The position numbers were made by a program, and so were the translations under genes. A DNA stretch of 64,000 nucleotides from Rhizobium sp. 18065 (GTDB lineage: Bacteria > Pseudomonadota > Alphaproteobacteria > Rhizobiales > Rhizobiaceae), in assembly GCF_902706095.1 (NCBI RefSeq), contig NZ_CACSJP010000009.1, positions 124,001 through 188,000 on the forward strand, written 5' to 3'. Below the pieces are notes generated by a model. The model searched no databases. It saw only the letters and a list, made by a program, of their open reading frames with translations, and was not told the DNA's origin. This document shows, one piece after another, positions 44,053 to 53,053 of this stretch. The first letter of the stretch is position 1. Every line of letters begins with the position of its first letter.

Positions 44053-44158
44053 ATCGGCCTTCCTTGCTACTTTCGCGAGCAGTTGGCCATTGTTTCCTTT
44101 TTGTGACAACGAAGCTTGTGCAAAGAAAACTTCAAGATTGTTCAAAGATCCGGCGGGC

Positions 44159-44869
44159 TCAGCCTCCAGCTCCTCGGACAACGGCGACATAGCCGCTTGA
44201 TCGCACGGTGCGGATGCGGGTGTGCCCAGTTGTGGCCGCCATGTCGCGCCGCAGATTTGCAATGTGAACATCAACGGTGCGGGCACTGACATGACTGTGC
44301 CCGGGCCATGCCGCTTCGATCAATTCGGCGCGAGATACCACGTGGCCGGGCGTCTGGAGAAGACGCCGTAGCAAGCGGAACTCGATTGGGCTCAGTTGCG
44401 CGCTACCTTGTGCGCTGCGGATAAGCCGGGTCTGGGTATCGATTTCGATATCGCCGAAATGGTGGACAACAGGAGCGGGCCCTGCCTGCCCGCCGGATTT
44501 GGTGTTGGTACCCGCCAGCCCGTGGAGATAGGCGAGGATGCGCTCTGGCGAGACGGGCCGCACAAATCCTTCATCTATGCCTGCTTTGAGCAAAAGGAGA
44601 TAACTCTGCTCGTGGCGAGCCCGTATCAATGCAATAATTGGCAGTTTTGCCGTCAGGCCGTGTGCTTTCACCTCACCACAAAACCGCGTCAGCGGATCGA
44701 TATTGTCGCCGGTATCGAGAAGAATTGCAGCGATTGTCGACGGTGGCGCACTGAGGATCGAAGCCAGGTCATCGGCTGGCATTGTCCTGAACCCAGAAGA
44801 AGACAGGATATGGCTCATCAGCATGTAGAAATCGGGATCCTTGGAATAGATCATTACCAGATCGATCAT
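44159..44869 (-). CDS. Atypical OmpR-type response regulator, copy 1
   Basis: A 236-residue protein: receiver-like domain (residues 1-118) and winged helix (about 135-232, LSPIEFRLLRRLLQTPGHVV, ARTVDVHIANLRR). The receiver keeps a possible phosphoacceptor Asp (LLDTGD) but the acidic pair is altered (SKDPDF) and the usual conserved Lys is Arg (RPVSP). No histidine kinase is adjacent. It resembles the regulator at 53840 in both size and winged helix (FRLLRRLLQ-P). ATG at 44869 follows GAGAGGG. Confidence 0.86.
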   Translation of the reverse strand: MIDLVMIYSKDPDFYMLMSHILSSSGFRTMPADDLASILSAPPSTIAAILLDTGDNIDPLTRFCGEVKAHGLTAKLPIIALIRARHEQSYLLLLKAGIDEGFVRPVSPERILAYLHGLAGTNTKSGGQAGPAPVVHHFGDIEIDTQTRLIRSAQGSAQLSPIEFRLLRRLLQTPGHVVSRAELIEAAWPGHSHVSARTVDVHIANLRRDMAATTGHTRIRTVRSSGYVAVVRGAGG

Positions 44870-44885
44870 CAAACCCTCTCACCTC

Positions 44886-44921
44886 CATGTGTTTGGGCAT
44901 GTGTTTGGGCATGTGTTCGGG
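44886..44921. repeat. Three tandem 12-bp repeats upstream of regulator copy 1
   Basis: CATGTGTTTGGG occurs twice exactly (44886-44897, 44898-44909) and a third time with one change, CATGTGTTCGGG (44910-44921). The array ends 17 bases before the regulator's start codon, in its leader or promoter. Possibly a binding-site array or a slipped-strand variable element. Confidence 0.8.
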
Positions 44922-45009
44922 ATCTTCATAGACCAGCCAATGCGATTGCATCGGCTGGTCGTCACTCAATCCTCGCATGCCGGTACCGGCATTCATCGAA
45001 GAGGCCGGG

Positions 45010-46071
45010 TCAGCGTACCCAGTTGTTCCAGCGCTGCAGCAGCATCACCGCATTGGCGTTGAGCCACATCGCGTCTGGCACGATCACATTGGTCTTGATG
45101 TCCTCGGGTGTCGGCATCGACTGACGGGTTTTCTCTGACATCAGCGCTATCGCCTCGGTGCTTGGCGGTGTGCAGGACAGCACATCGCAAGCCTTCGCCT
45201 GGACCCTGGGTTTGTCGAGCCAGAAGGCGATCAGCTTCAGGGCATTCTCCCGGTTGGGCGCACCCTTGACCACGGCGACGCGGTCACCCACAAGGAACGA
45301 GGCCTCATAGGACCAACCGATCGGCAAGGCATCGTTCTTCATCGCTCTTGCGCGTGTCAGCCAGATCTGTCCGAGGTCGTATTCTCCATTGCGGAACCCC
45401 TGGACACTCTGGTCGCCGGTCTTCCACCACACAGTGACCTCGTCACGGATCTCGTCAAGCTTGGCAAAGGCGCGGTCCACATCAAGGGGAAAGAGCTCGT
45501 CCTTTTTCACGCCATCGGCAAGAAGAGCAGCGGCCAGAACCCGCCAGGGGTCGTCGAAGTTCGGAAAGGCGCGACCACCGGGAAAGGCCTTGGTGTCCCA
45601 CATGTCAGCCCATGTCCGGGGAGGTTCCTTCATCCCCTCGTCCAGTCTGTAGGCGAGCAAGGTGGCAGTCGATTGCAGGAGCGCACCACCGGCAGCGCAG
45701 GCATTGCTGGCAAGGTCCGCCTTTGTCGAGAATTGCCGGCAAAACTCGGTCAAGTCCTCCGTCACCAGCCGGTGCGCTTCAGAGGCCGCCTGGATCTCGC
45801 CTTCAAGATAGAGATCCCAGGTGACATTGCCCGCCTTGACCATGGCAGCGGCCTTGGCCCGCATTTCCGCATTCGTTGCGGACACGATCGTGACGGGAAT
45901 ACCGGTTTCAGCCGTGAAGGGATCGAACCAGGCTTCCTTCAGAGCGCGGTCATAGGCGCCGCCGGTCGATGCGATGGTGATCGGTTCTGCAGCATCCGCT
46001 GGTCGCTCGGTCGCAAGTGTGCCGACCAGAAGGCCAAAGGCAGACAGGCTGATTGCATAGATAGTCGTCAT
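45010..46071 (-). CDS. ABC transporter substrate-binding protein (PotD-like)
   Basis: A 353-residue periplasmic binding protein with signal peptide (ending ADAAEP) and the PotD/iron-spermidine type core (ITIASTGGAYDRALKEAW, ETGIPVTIVSATNAEMRAK, GGRAFPNFDDPWRVLAAAL). Family members bind polyamines or other small cationic or acidic compounds. Its start overlaps the permease stop, so it is the last gene of the importer operon. Confidence 0.9.
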   Translation of the reverse strand: MTTIYAISLSAFGLLVGTLATERPADAAEPITIASTGGAYDRALKEAWFDPFTAETGIPVTIVSATNAEMRAKAAAMVKAGNVTWDLYLEGEIQAASEAHRLVTEDLTEFCRQFSTKADLASNACAAGGALLQSTATLLAYRLDEGMKEPPRTWADMWDTKAFPGGRAFPNFDDPWRVLAAALLADGVKKDELFPLDVDRAFAKLDEIRDEVTVWWKTGDQSVQGFRNGEYDLGQIWLTRARAMKNDALPIGWSYEASFLVGDRVAVVKGAPNRENALKLIAFWLDKPRVQAKACDVLSCTPPSTEAIALMSEKTRQSMPTPEDIKTNVIVPDAMWLNANAVMLLQRWNNWVR

Positions 46072-46958
46072 GGATGTTCCACTCCTGTAGGGTTCTGGGG
46101 ATTTGCGGCCTTCGCGAGGAAATGCATGAGGCCGATGAGTAAAAGGGAGGCGACAACCGTGACGCTGGAAGCGGCCGCGATCACCGGTGTCAGGTTGAAA
46201 TCGATGTCTTCGAACATCTTGCGGCCGATGGTCTTGCCGCCAACGTCGGAAATGAAGAAGGCAACCGTTGCCTCATCGAAAGACGCGAGGAAGGCGAAGA
46301 TGGCACCTGAGCCAATCCCTGGACCGATATTGGGAAGGGTCACGTGGAAAAAGCTCTGGAGACGACTTGCGCCGCAGTTGAGTGCGGCAAGTTCCAGGGC
46401 CGGATCCAGTCGCTTGAGCGCCGCAGTCACAGTGATGATGACGAAGGGCACTGCCAGCACCGTATGTGCCGTCAGGAACCCAACCAGCGTGCCGGTCAAC
46501 CGCAATGGCGCAAACACCAGATAGAGCGCCACCCCCATCACGATATGCGGGACAATCATTGGCCCGAGCGCAAGCGCATTGAGCACACCCTTGAAGGGCA
46601 TGTCGCCACGCTCGATAGCCAAGGCTGCCATGGTGCCGATCACGGTTGCCGTAAGGGACGTCGCAACTGCAATCCGTAGACTGAACCATGTTGCCGCCAT
46701 CCAGTCAGGATCCGCGAAAAAGGCCATGTACCAGTCGAGTGTCAGCCCCTCAGGTGGAAACTGCAGATGTGTGGACGTGCTGAGCGACATCGGCAGGATC
46801 ATCAGGGTCGGCAGCACGAGAAAGAAGAGGATCGATGCCACGATAAGCCCGCCGACGATGGTGAAAGCCGATCGCAATCCGTAGCTCGCGATCCGCGCCT
46901 GGGGGACTGGCCGCTTCACTACCGAGGCCACGGGTGCTATGTTTCTGTCAACGTACAC
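46068..46958 (-). CDS. ABC transporter permease (PotC-like)
   Basis: A 296-residue inner-membrane permease starting with GTG inside the end of the upstream permease gene. Six transmembrane helices and the ATPase-coupling loop (ALELAALNCGASRLQSFFHV) match PotC-type permeases. Confidence 0.9.
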   Translation of the reverse strand: MYVDRNIAPVASVVKRPVPQARIASYGLRSAFTIVGGLIVASILFFLVLPTLMILPMSLSTSTHLQFPPEGLTLDWYMAFFADPDWMAATWFSLRIAVATSLTATVIGTMAALAIERGDMPFKGVLNALALGPMIVPHIVMGVALYLVFAPLRLTGTLVGFLTAHTVLAVPFVIITVTAALKRLDPALELAALNCGASRLQSFFHVTLPNIGPGIGSGAIFAFLASFDEATVAFFISDVGGKTIGRKMFEDIDFNLTPVIAAASSVTVVASLLLIGLMHFLAKAANPQNPTGVEHP

Positions 46959-47832
46959 TGTGGAATCCTTTGTTGAGCGACAGCGCCTTGCGAAACAGGA
47001 AGACGATGAGGAGCGTCACCGCGAGCAACACGGTCGACAATGCGGCAGCGAACGGCCAATCGAGGAGTACGGTGGTCTGTTGGCCGATCAGCGTTGCCAT
47101 CAGCATGGAGCCGGGCCCGCCCAGCAGAGCCGGCGTTATGTAAAAGCCAAGAGCCAGGACAAAACACAAAAGGCCGCCGGCAAAGACACCCGGCAGGCTG
47201 AGCGGCAGGATGATCCGCAGGAAAACCTGAGCTGGATTGGCACCGAGATTGGCCGCGGCGCGCCGATAGTCCGGCGGCAGTGTCTTTAATGTCGAAAAGA
47301 TAGGCAGGATCGCGAAGGGCAAAAGCACATGGATCATGCCGAGGACGACGGCACCATGGGTATAGAGTAACTTCAGCGGTTCATCGAGCAGGCCCTGATC
47401 GCGAAGGAAGCCATTGATTGGCCCATTGCGCTGCAGCAGCAGAATCCAGGCATAGGATCGGATCAGCACCGAGGTCCACAGCGGTACGAACACACAGGCC
47501 GCAACGGCCAGTGCCGCTTTCGCCCGCAGCGACGCCATGGCAAAGGCAACGGGATAGCCGAGGGCCAGGCAAAAGCTGGTCACGGTTGCCGCGGTGATCA
47601 CCGTGTCGAACAGAATATTCAGATAAAGCGGATCGTCCCAGATGCGGAAATAGCTGCTGCCACCATCTGCAAAACTCAGCCCCACCAGCTTTGCCACCGG
47701 ATAGACAAAGCCCAGTGTCAGCACGGCAAGGAGCGGCAAAGTGAGAAGTATCGAGATCAGCGGCGAAAGATGTCCGGCATCGCGTGCCGTGGCCATCCTG
47801 GAAAGACGCGATGAGGTTGTTGAAACTTGCAT
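46948..47832 (-). CDS. ABC transporter permease (PotB-like)
   Basis: A 294-residue permease. The ATG at 47832 (MQVSTTSSRLSRM) was chosen because earlier in-frame starts run into the ATPase gene. Six helices and the coupling loop (DYRRAAANLGANPAQVFLRI) are present. It forms the channel with the PotC-like partner. Confidence 0.9.
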   Translation of the reverse strand: MQVSTTSSRLSRMATARDAGHLSPLISILLTLPLLAVLTLGFVYPVAKLVGLSFADGGSSYFRIWDDPLYLNILFDTVITAATVTSFCLALGYPVAFAMASLRAKAALAVAACVFVPLWTSVLIRSYAWILLLQRNGPINGFLRDQGLLDEPLKLLYTHGAVVLGMIHVLLPFAILPIFSTLKTLPPDYRRAAANLGANPAQVFLRIILPLSLPGVFAGGLLCFVLALGFYITPALLGGPGSMLMATLIGQQTTVLLDWPFAAALSTVLLAVTLLIVFLFRKALSLNKGFHSVR

Positions 47833-47848
47833 GGTCCTCGCGGTCTCC

Positions 47849-48991
47849 TCATGAAGCATTGAAGAGCAGCGTGGCATCCGCCGAAATCCGCAACCATACT
47901 TCGGCCCCGCGCTCAGGCAGTGCGCCCAGTTGAGCTGGCAGAGATGCACGCAGGACGACATCAGGCGCGCCATGCAGGCGGACAAGTGCTGTACGGGAAG
48001 CGCCGGCGAAAACGATCGTCTCGACTGTGCCGGACAGGCCCGAACCCATGGCCCGCTCCACGGTGTGGCCATGCTGCGCGATGGAGCGTGTTCCAGATGC
48101 GGATCTCGTGTCGATTTCGACATGCTCCGGCCGAACACCGATCCTCACCGATGATCCTTCACCCGGCAGTTCTCCGGACCGGATATTGGTCGGGCGGGTT
48201 TCCAGAAGGGACAGGCCGCATCGGATCGTCACAGCTGACTTCTCTATCCGGCACACAATGCCCGGGATAAAGTTGATCGAGCCGACGAAGTCGGCGATGA
48301 ACGCGGTTTCGGGCCGCGTGTAGAGCTCGACCGACGTGCCGATCTGTTCAAGACGTCCGGCATGCATCACGGCGACCCGGTCCGACATGGTCAGGGCCTC
48401 TTCCTGATCATGCGTGACATAGATGACGGTTGCCCCGATCCGCTCCTGGATCTGCTTGATCTCGAATTGCATGCTTTCGCGCAACTTCTTGTCGAGCGCA
48501 CCAAGGGGTTCGTCCATCAGGATAACCGGAGGATCGAAGACCAGGGCACGCGCGACGGCAACGCGCTGCTGCTGGCCGCCAGAGAGTTCATGGGGATAGC
48601 GCGACTGCAGGGCGCCGAGCTGCACCAGATCGAGCATCGCATCGACCCGTCGGTCGGCGTCCTGTCCCTTGGCCAATCGACGCATCTTGAGAGGGAAGGC
48701 GATGTTCTGCCGCACGGTCATGTGCGGAAACAGCGCGTATTTCTGGAATACCATGCCGATATTGCGGTGATGGGGCGCAAGCAATGTTACATCCTGATCG
48801 CCCACGACGATGGCGCCGGCGGTCGGCGTCTCAAATCCGGCAATCATCGTCAGAAGGGACGTCTTGCCGGAGCCAGACGGGCCGACGATAGAGACAAATT
48901 CTCCCGCTTGAACCTCGAGACTGGTGTCTCGGACGGCCCAGACTGGCCCGTATCGTTTTTGGACGTGGCGCAACGCCAACTGTTGTCCCAT
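47849..48991 (-). CDS. ABC transporter ATP-binding protein (PotA-like)
   Basis: A 380-residue ATPase with Walker [10 protein letters not shown], signature [10 protein letters not shown], Walker [12 protein letters not shown] and a C-terminal TOBE domain ([13 protein letters not shown]). The ATG at 48991 has GGGGAA upstream. It is the first gene of the importer operon, transcribed away from gntR; a GntR operator lies in the shared region (49149). Confidence 0.93.
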   Translation of the reverse strand: MGQQLALRHVQKRYGPVWAVRDTSLEVQAGEFVSIVGPSGSGKTSLLTMIAGFETPTAGAIVVGDQDVTLLAPHHRNIGMVFQKYALFPHMTVRQNIAFPLKMRRLAKGQDADRRVDAMLDLVQLGALQSRYPHELSGGQQQRVAVARALVFDPPVILMDEPLGALDKKLRESMQFEIKQIQERIGATVIYVTHDQEEALTMSDRVAVMHAGRLEQIGTSVELYTRPETAFIADFVGSINFIPGIVCRIEKSAVTIRCGLSLLETRPTNIRSGELPGEGSSVRIGVRPEHVEIDTRSASGTRSIAQHGHTVERAMGSGLSGTVETIVFAGASRTALVRLHGAPDVVLRASLPAQLGALPERGAEVWLRISADATLLFNAS

Positions 48992-49148
48992 GCTATTCCC
49001 CTTTTGTTTTTTTGAATGCGACTGTGCTTGGCCGGTCAGTGTGTGCTGAACGGCATGCTTTCCCGTCAATTCTGACGGGCAGGTGACTTGAAATGCGCAA
49101 ATTGCTAATGTTTGATCAGACAAACTTTGCTGAAACTTCACAATTCCA

Positions 49149-49170
49149 TTTTTTGTTACATCAAAAATTG
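49149..49170. promoter_or_regulatory. Putative GntR operator 1
   Basis: Near-palindrome TTTTGTTACATCAAAA, 30 bases before the gntR start and 160 bases before the ABC operon. The same pattern recurs downstream of gntR. Confidence 0.6.
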
Positions 49171-49197
49171 GACCTGTCAACACGCTCAGGACGAAAC

Positions 49198-49875
49198 ATG
49201 ACAGAAATCAATGCGGACTACTCGCGCCGCGAGCAGCCACCAAATATTGGCGATACCACCTATAGCCAGTTGAAGGACCGCGTCAGTCGCGGCGCTTACA
49301 GGCCGGGCGACAAGCTGTCTATCCGCTCGGTCGCCGAAGTCCTGAACGTCGGCCTGTCGCCTGCGCGCGATGCGGTCAATCGCCTCGTGGCTGATGGCGT
49401 ACTGGTTTACGCCGGCCCCAAAACCGTCATCATCCCGGTTCTGTCGGATGCAGACTTGCGTGAGATCACCCTGATACGGATTGCCCTGGAAGGCCTGGCC
49501 GCAGAGATGGCGATCTCGAATTGCAGCCACCATGACATTGATTTATTGGGTGAAATTCAACTTAGAATTAACGCAGCGTTGGAGACGGGGACCTATGGCG
49601 ACGCACTTTGGCACAACAAGGAATTTCATTTCCATGTCTACGGTCTGTCGCGCCTGCCGCACCTGATCTCGATGATCGAACCTCTTTGGCTAAGGGTCGG
49701 CCCTTCCTTCTATGGCCTTTATCCGGAATTCGCCAAGGCACGGTATGGCGTGCGAAACCATGAAATGGTGATCGAGGCTCTGGTCGATCGCGACGGCGGC
49801 GCGCTTAGGGCCGCGATCGAAAACGACATTCGCGATGGCTATCGTCGTTTGCGTCAGGCACTTCGCGAGCGCTAG
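49198..49875 (+). CDS. GntR-family (FadR/FCD type) regulator
   Basis: A 225-residue regulator. N-terminal winged helix (YSQLKDRVSRGAYRPGDKLS, LNVGLSPARDAVNRLVADG) and a C-terminal FCD ligand domain (ALEGLAAEMAI, HNKEFHFHVYGLSR, NHEMVIEAL) with the metal-binding His pattern. The start MTEINADYS at 49198 was chosen as it leaves the operator outside the coding sequence. It lies between two transcription units that it likely controls. Confidence 0.9.
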   Translation: MTEINADYSRREQPPNIGDTTYSQLKDRVSRGAYRPGDKLSIRSVAEVLNVGLSPARDAVNRLVADGVLVYAGPKTVIIPVLSDADLREITLIRIALEGLAAEMAISNCSHHDIDLLGEIQLRINAALETGTYGDALWHNKEFHFHVYGLSRLPHLISMIEPLWLRVGPSFYGLYPEFAKARYGVRNHEMVIEALVDRDGGALRAAIENDIRDGYRRLRQALRER

Positions 49876-49886
49876 CTTCTCCAGAG

Positions 49887-49938
49887 ATTTTTGTTATACG
49901 AGCTTGACCTTTTGTATTTTTGTTATATCAAAATCGAC
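49887..49938. promoter_or_regulatory. Putative GntR operators 2 and 3
   Basis: Half-conserved ATTTTTGTTATACGAGC (49887-49903) and near-palindrome TTTTGTTATATCAAAA (about 49918-49933), 29 bases apart, just before the aminotransferase gene. They match operator 1 upstream of gntR. Confidence 0.6.
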
Positions 49939-49985
49939 AACTTTGCAAAGTAGCCGATTTTTCAGCAACACAAAGGCAAGCACAG

Positions 49986-51341
49986 ATGTTACCAGAAATG
50001 GCAGTCGGGACTGCGGCGCGCGAGCGTCCGCGGTCCGCCGACCTCTATCGCCGTGGCCGCGGCGTCTTCCCGGCGGGTGTCACCCGCTCCACAATCGAGC
50101 TCGACCCCGAACCGATCTATATGGCTTCGGGGGCAGGCGCCTATGTCTTCGATGTCGATGGCAATCGCTTTCTCGATCTGAACAACAATTTCACCACGCT
50201 TCTGCATGGGCATGGCTATCCACCGGTCGTCGAGGCGGTGAGCGATCTTCTGCGCCGGGGCTCATGTTTTTCGAATCCGACCCAATACGAAATCGCGCTG
50301 GCCGAATTGCTCATTGACCGTATACCTGCCGTCGAGCGGGTTCGTTTCGTCAACACCGGCACAGAGGCTGTGATGTTCGCCATCAAGGCCGCCCGTGCCT
50401 ATACCGGTCGTCCGGCCATCATCCGCTTTGCGGGCTGCTACCATGGCTCGTATGACTGGGCAGAAACCGGCCAGAACGGCGTGACGAAGTCGGGCGGCGC
50501 GGGCGCTAGCATAGGTCTTCCGGCATACGCGGGCGCGCCTGTGCAATCGGCCGACGATGTCGTTGTGCTTGAATTCAATGACGTCGAGGGGTTGGAGCGG
50601 GGGCTTTCGCATCATGCCGACAACCTGGCGGCCATCCTGATCGACCCTATGCCGAGCCGGGCAGGGCTGCTGCGGCCCATTCCGCCATTTGTCGAACGCC
50701 TGACAACGCTCGCCAGGCGTTACGGCATTCTTGTCATTGCCGACGAGGTACTGAACCTTCGGCAGGGCTATCAAGGTGCTTCTGCCCGCTATGGGATCCA
50801 GCCCGATCTGCTGACTGCCGGCAAAATCATCGGTGGTGGCTTTCCCGTAGGGGCAATCGGCGGCCGGTCCGATGTCATGGCGGTGTTTGGTGGTGATGGT
50901 CGGGCGCCACGTGTGCCGCAGGGTGGCACCTTCTCGGCCAATCCGGTTTCCATGGCGGCCGGCCTTGTTGCCATGCAGGCAATGACACCGGCAGAGTTCG
51001 ATCGTCTTGAACGCATGGGCGATGCCTTGTGCCAGCAGCTCCGCGACTGCGCGACGCGGCTTGATCGACCATTCTCGGTGGCAGGCGCCGCATCTCTATT
51101 TCGAATCCATCCAAAACCGGTCGTCCCGACCACCTACTCCGAGAGCCGCATGAACGCAGGGGAGGAAGAATGCATGCGCGACCTCACACGCTTCTTCCGT
51201 GAGCGGGGCATCCTGCTCCCGTACGGAGCCGCGGCCTGCCTTTCGACTGCGATGACCGACCGTGACATCGATCAGGTGGCATCCGTGTTCGAACAGTTCC
51301 TTGAAACACACGATGACCGCCGCTGGGAGGCAAGATCATGA
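49986..51341 (+). CDS. Class III aminotransferase, glutamate-1-semialdehyde aminomutase-like
   Basis: A 451-residue PLP enzyme: NTGTEAVMFAIKAARAYTGR (cofactor phosphate region), FAGCYHGSYDW, IADEVLNLRQG (Asp to PLP nitrogen) and LTAGKIIGGGFPVGAIGG (PLP Lys). It resembles HemL, but its context (importer, GntR, ThDP enzyme, SDR) suggests a transaminase for an imported amine rather than heme synthesis. Start at 49986 is the first sensible ATG after the operators; 49998 is an alternative. Confidence 0.88.
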   Translation: MLPEMAVGTAARERPRSADLYRRGRGVFPAGVTRSTIELDPEPIYMASGAGAYVFDVDGNRFLDLNNNFTTLLHGHGYPPVVEAVSDLLRRGSCFSNPTQYEIALAELLIDRIPAVERVRFVNTGTEAVMFAIKAARAYTGRPAIIRFAGCYHGSYDWAETGQNGVTKSGGAGASIGLPAYAGAPVQSADDVVVLEFNDVEGLERGLSHHADNLAAILIDPMPSRAGLLRPIPPFVERLTTLARRYGILVIADEVLNLRQGYQGASARYGIQPDLLTAGKIIGGGFPVGAIGGRSDVMAVFGGDGRAPRVPQGGTFSANPVSMAAGLVAMQAMTPAEFDRLERMGDALCQQLRDCATRLDRPFSVAGAASLFRIHPKPVVPTTYSESRMNAGEEECMRDLTRFFRERGILLPYGAAACLSTAMTDRDIDQVASVFEQFLETHDDRRWEARS

Positions 51342-53053
51342 ATTCAAATTTTCTCCAAGAGACTGTCGCGGACCGCGTCGCCGATGCCTTGTTGCGTCAT
51401 CAGGTGGAATACCTGTTTGCCCAGAGCCTGCCGTCTGCGGTCGTCTTGGCTGCGGAAGCCCGTGGTATCCGCCAGATCTCCTATCGGCAGGAGAACATGG
51501 GCGGGGCGATGGCCGATGGCTATGCCCGCATTTCCGGAAAGGTCGGCGTCGTTGCGGCGCAAAATGGACCAGCAGCAACCCTACTTGTTCCGCCGCTTGC
51601 CGAAGCCATGAAGGCCAGTGTGCCGGTCATTGCCCTGGTGCAGGAAGTGGAGCGTGATCAGGCCGACCGCAATGCGTTCCAGGAACTCGATCATATCGCG
51701 CTGTTCCAGTCCTGCACAAAATGGGTGCGGCGCGTCCAGATCGAGGACAGGATCGAGGATTATATCGATGCGGCCTTCACGGCGGCAACCGCCGGGCGGC
51801 CCGGGCCTGTCGCCCTACTGCTGCCGGCAGATCTGCTGCGCTCCAAGGTCCGCGCCGGCTTGTCATCACGCAATGCCACCCTCGGACACTATCCCCTTGA
51901 TCGCCCCCGGCCCGCAGACACACTGATTGACCAGGCGGCAGATTGGATCGCTGCGGCGAACCATCCGGTCGTGCTCGCAGGTGGCGGCGTGCATGGCGCG
52001 GGCGCCTCACAGGAGCTGGCACGTCTGCAGGAGATCGTGAGCCTGCCGGTCTGCACAACCAATATGGGCAAGGGCACTGTCGATGAACATCATCCGCTAT
52101 CGCTTGGCGTGCTTGGATCACTGACCGGGCCGACGTCGCTTGGCCGGCATACCGTGTCTTTCCTGACCAATGCCGACCTGATTATTCTGATCGGCACGCG
52201 CACCAATCAGAACGGCACCGACAATTGGTCGCAGATTCCGAAGACAGCCCGTGTGATCCATATCGACATCGACCCGAGTGAAATCGGCCGCAACTTCGAA
52301 GCGCTGCGTCTCGCGGGAGATGCAAGGGAATCGCTGATTGCGCTGAACGCCGCGCTTGGCAGACGTGACCTCGGCCAAAGAAGGGCGGAAAGACCTGACC
52401 TTGAGCATCGCATCGCACGATGCTGGCAGCAGTTTGAAACGGCTCGTGCTCAGCGTTACGGTTCGGACCAGTCCCCGGTCCGGCCTGAGCGGGTGATGCG
52501 CGAGCTTCAGCCCTGGCTGAATGATGATCTGACCGTCGTTGCCGATGCGAGCTACTCATCCATGTGGGTCACGGGGCAGTTGCGGGCGGTGTCTTGCGGC
52601 ACCCGGTTCATCACACCCCGCGGGCTCGCCGGTCTTGGATGGGGACTGCCGCTTGCGATCGGGGCAAAGCTGGCCCGTCCTGACGTGCCGGTTGTTGCCC
52701 TGGTCGGCGATGGCGGTTTTGCCCATAGCTGGGCCGAGCTCGAAACCATGGTTCGGTTGAACATTCCTGTGACTGTCATAGTCCTCAACAACGGCATTCT
52801 CGGTTTCCAGCGTGATGCTGAAACGGTGAAGTTCGGCCGCTACACCACGGCCTGCCATTTTGCTCCCGTCGATCATGCTCAAATCGCCGCCGCCTGCGGA
52901 TGCAAATCCGCTCGCGTTTCCGACCCGGCCGAACTCGCAGACCTCATCCGGCGCGGCATCGAGGCAGAGGGTCCGTATCTGATTGAAGTGATGACGGATC
53001 CGGATGCACATCCGCCGCTGTCACTCTTCGCCAAGATGGACCAGGCGGCCTGA
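51338..53053 (+). CDS. Thiamine-diphosphate enzyme, acetolactate synthase/decarboxylase-like
   Basis: A 571-residue ThDP enzyme with three domains. The N-terminal YRQENMGGAMADGYAR carries the catalytic Glu; the middle domain has the NAD/FAD-like fold (VVLAGGGVHGAG); the C-terminal domain has ThDP/Mg motif VGDGGFAHSW...NNGI. ATG overlaps the aminotransferase stop. It would decarboxylate or ligate a 2-keto acid, plausibly the keto product of the aminotransferase. Exact reaction unknown. Confidence 0.9.
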   Translation: MNSNFLQETVADRVADALLRHQVEYLFAQSLPSAVVLAAEARGIRQISYRQENMGGAMADGYARISGKVGVVAAQNGPAATLLVPPLAEAMKASVPVIALVQEVERDQADRNAFQELDHIALFQSCTKWVRRVQIEDRIEDYIDAAFTAATAGRPGPVALLLPADLLRSKVRAGLSSRNATLGHYPLDRPRPADTLIDQAADWIAAANHPVVLAGGGVHGAGASQELARLQEIVSLPVCTTNMGKGTVDEHHPLSLGVLGSLTGPTSLGRHTVSFLTNADLIILIGTRTNQNGTDNWSQIPKTARVIHIDIDPSEIGRNFEALRLAGDARESLIALNAALGRRDLGQRRAERPDLEHRIARCWQQFETARAQRYGSDQSPVRPERVMRELQPWLNDDLTVVADASYSSMWVTGQLRAVSCGTRFITPRGLAGLGWGLPLAIGAKLARPDVPVVALVGDGGFAHSWAELETMVRLNIPVTVIVLNNGILGFQRDAETVKFGRYTTACHFAPVDHAQIAAACGCKSARVSDPAELADLIRRGIEAEGPYLIEVMTDPDAHPPLSLFAKMDQAA

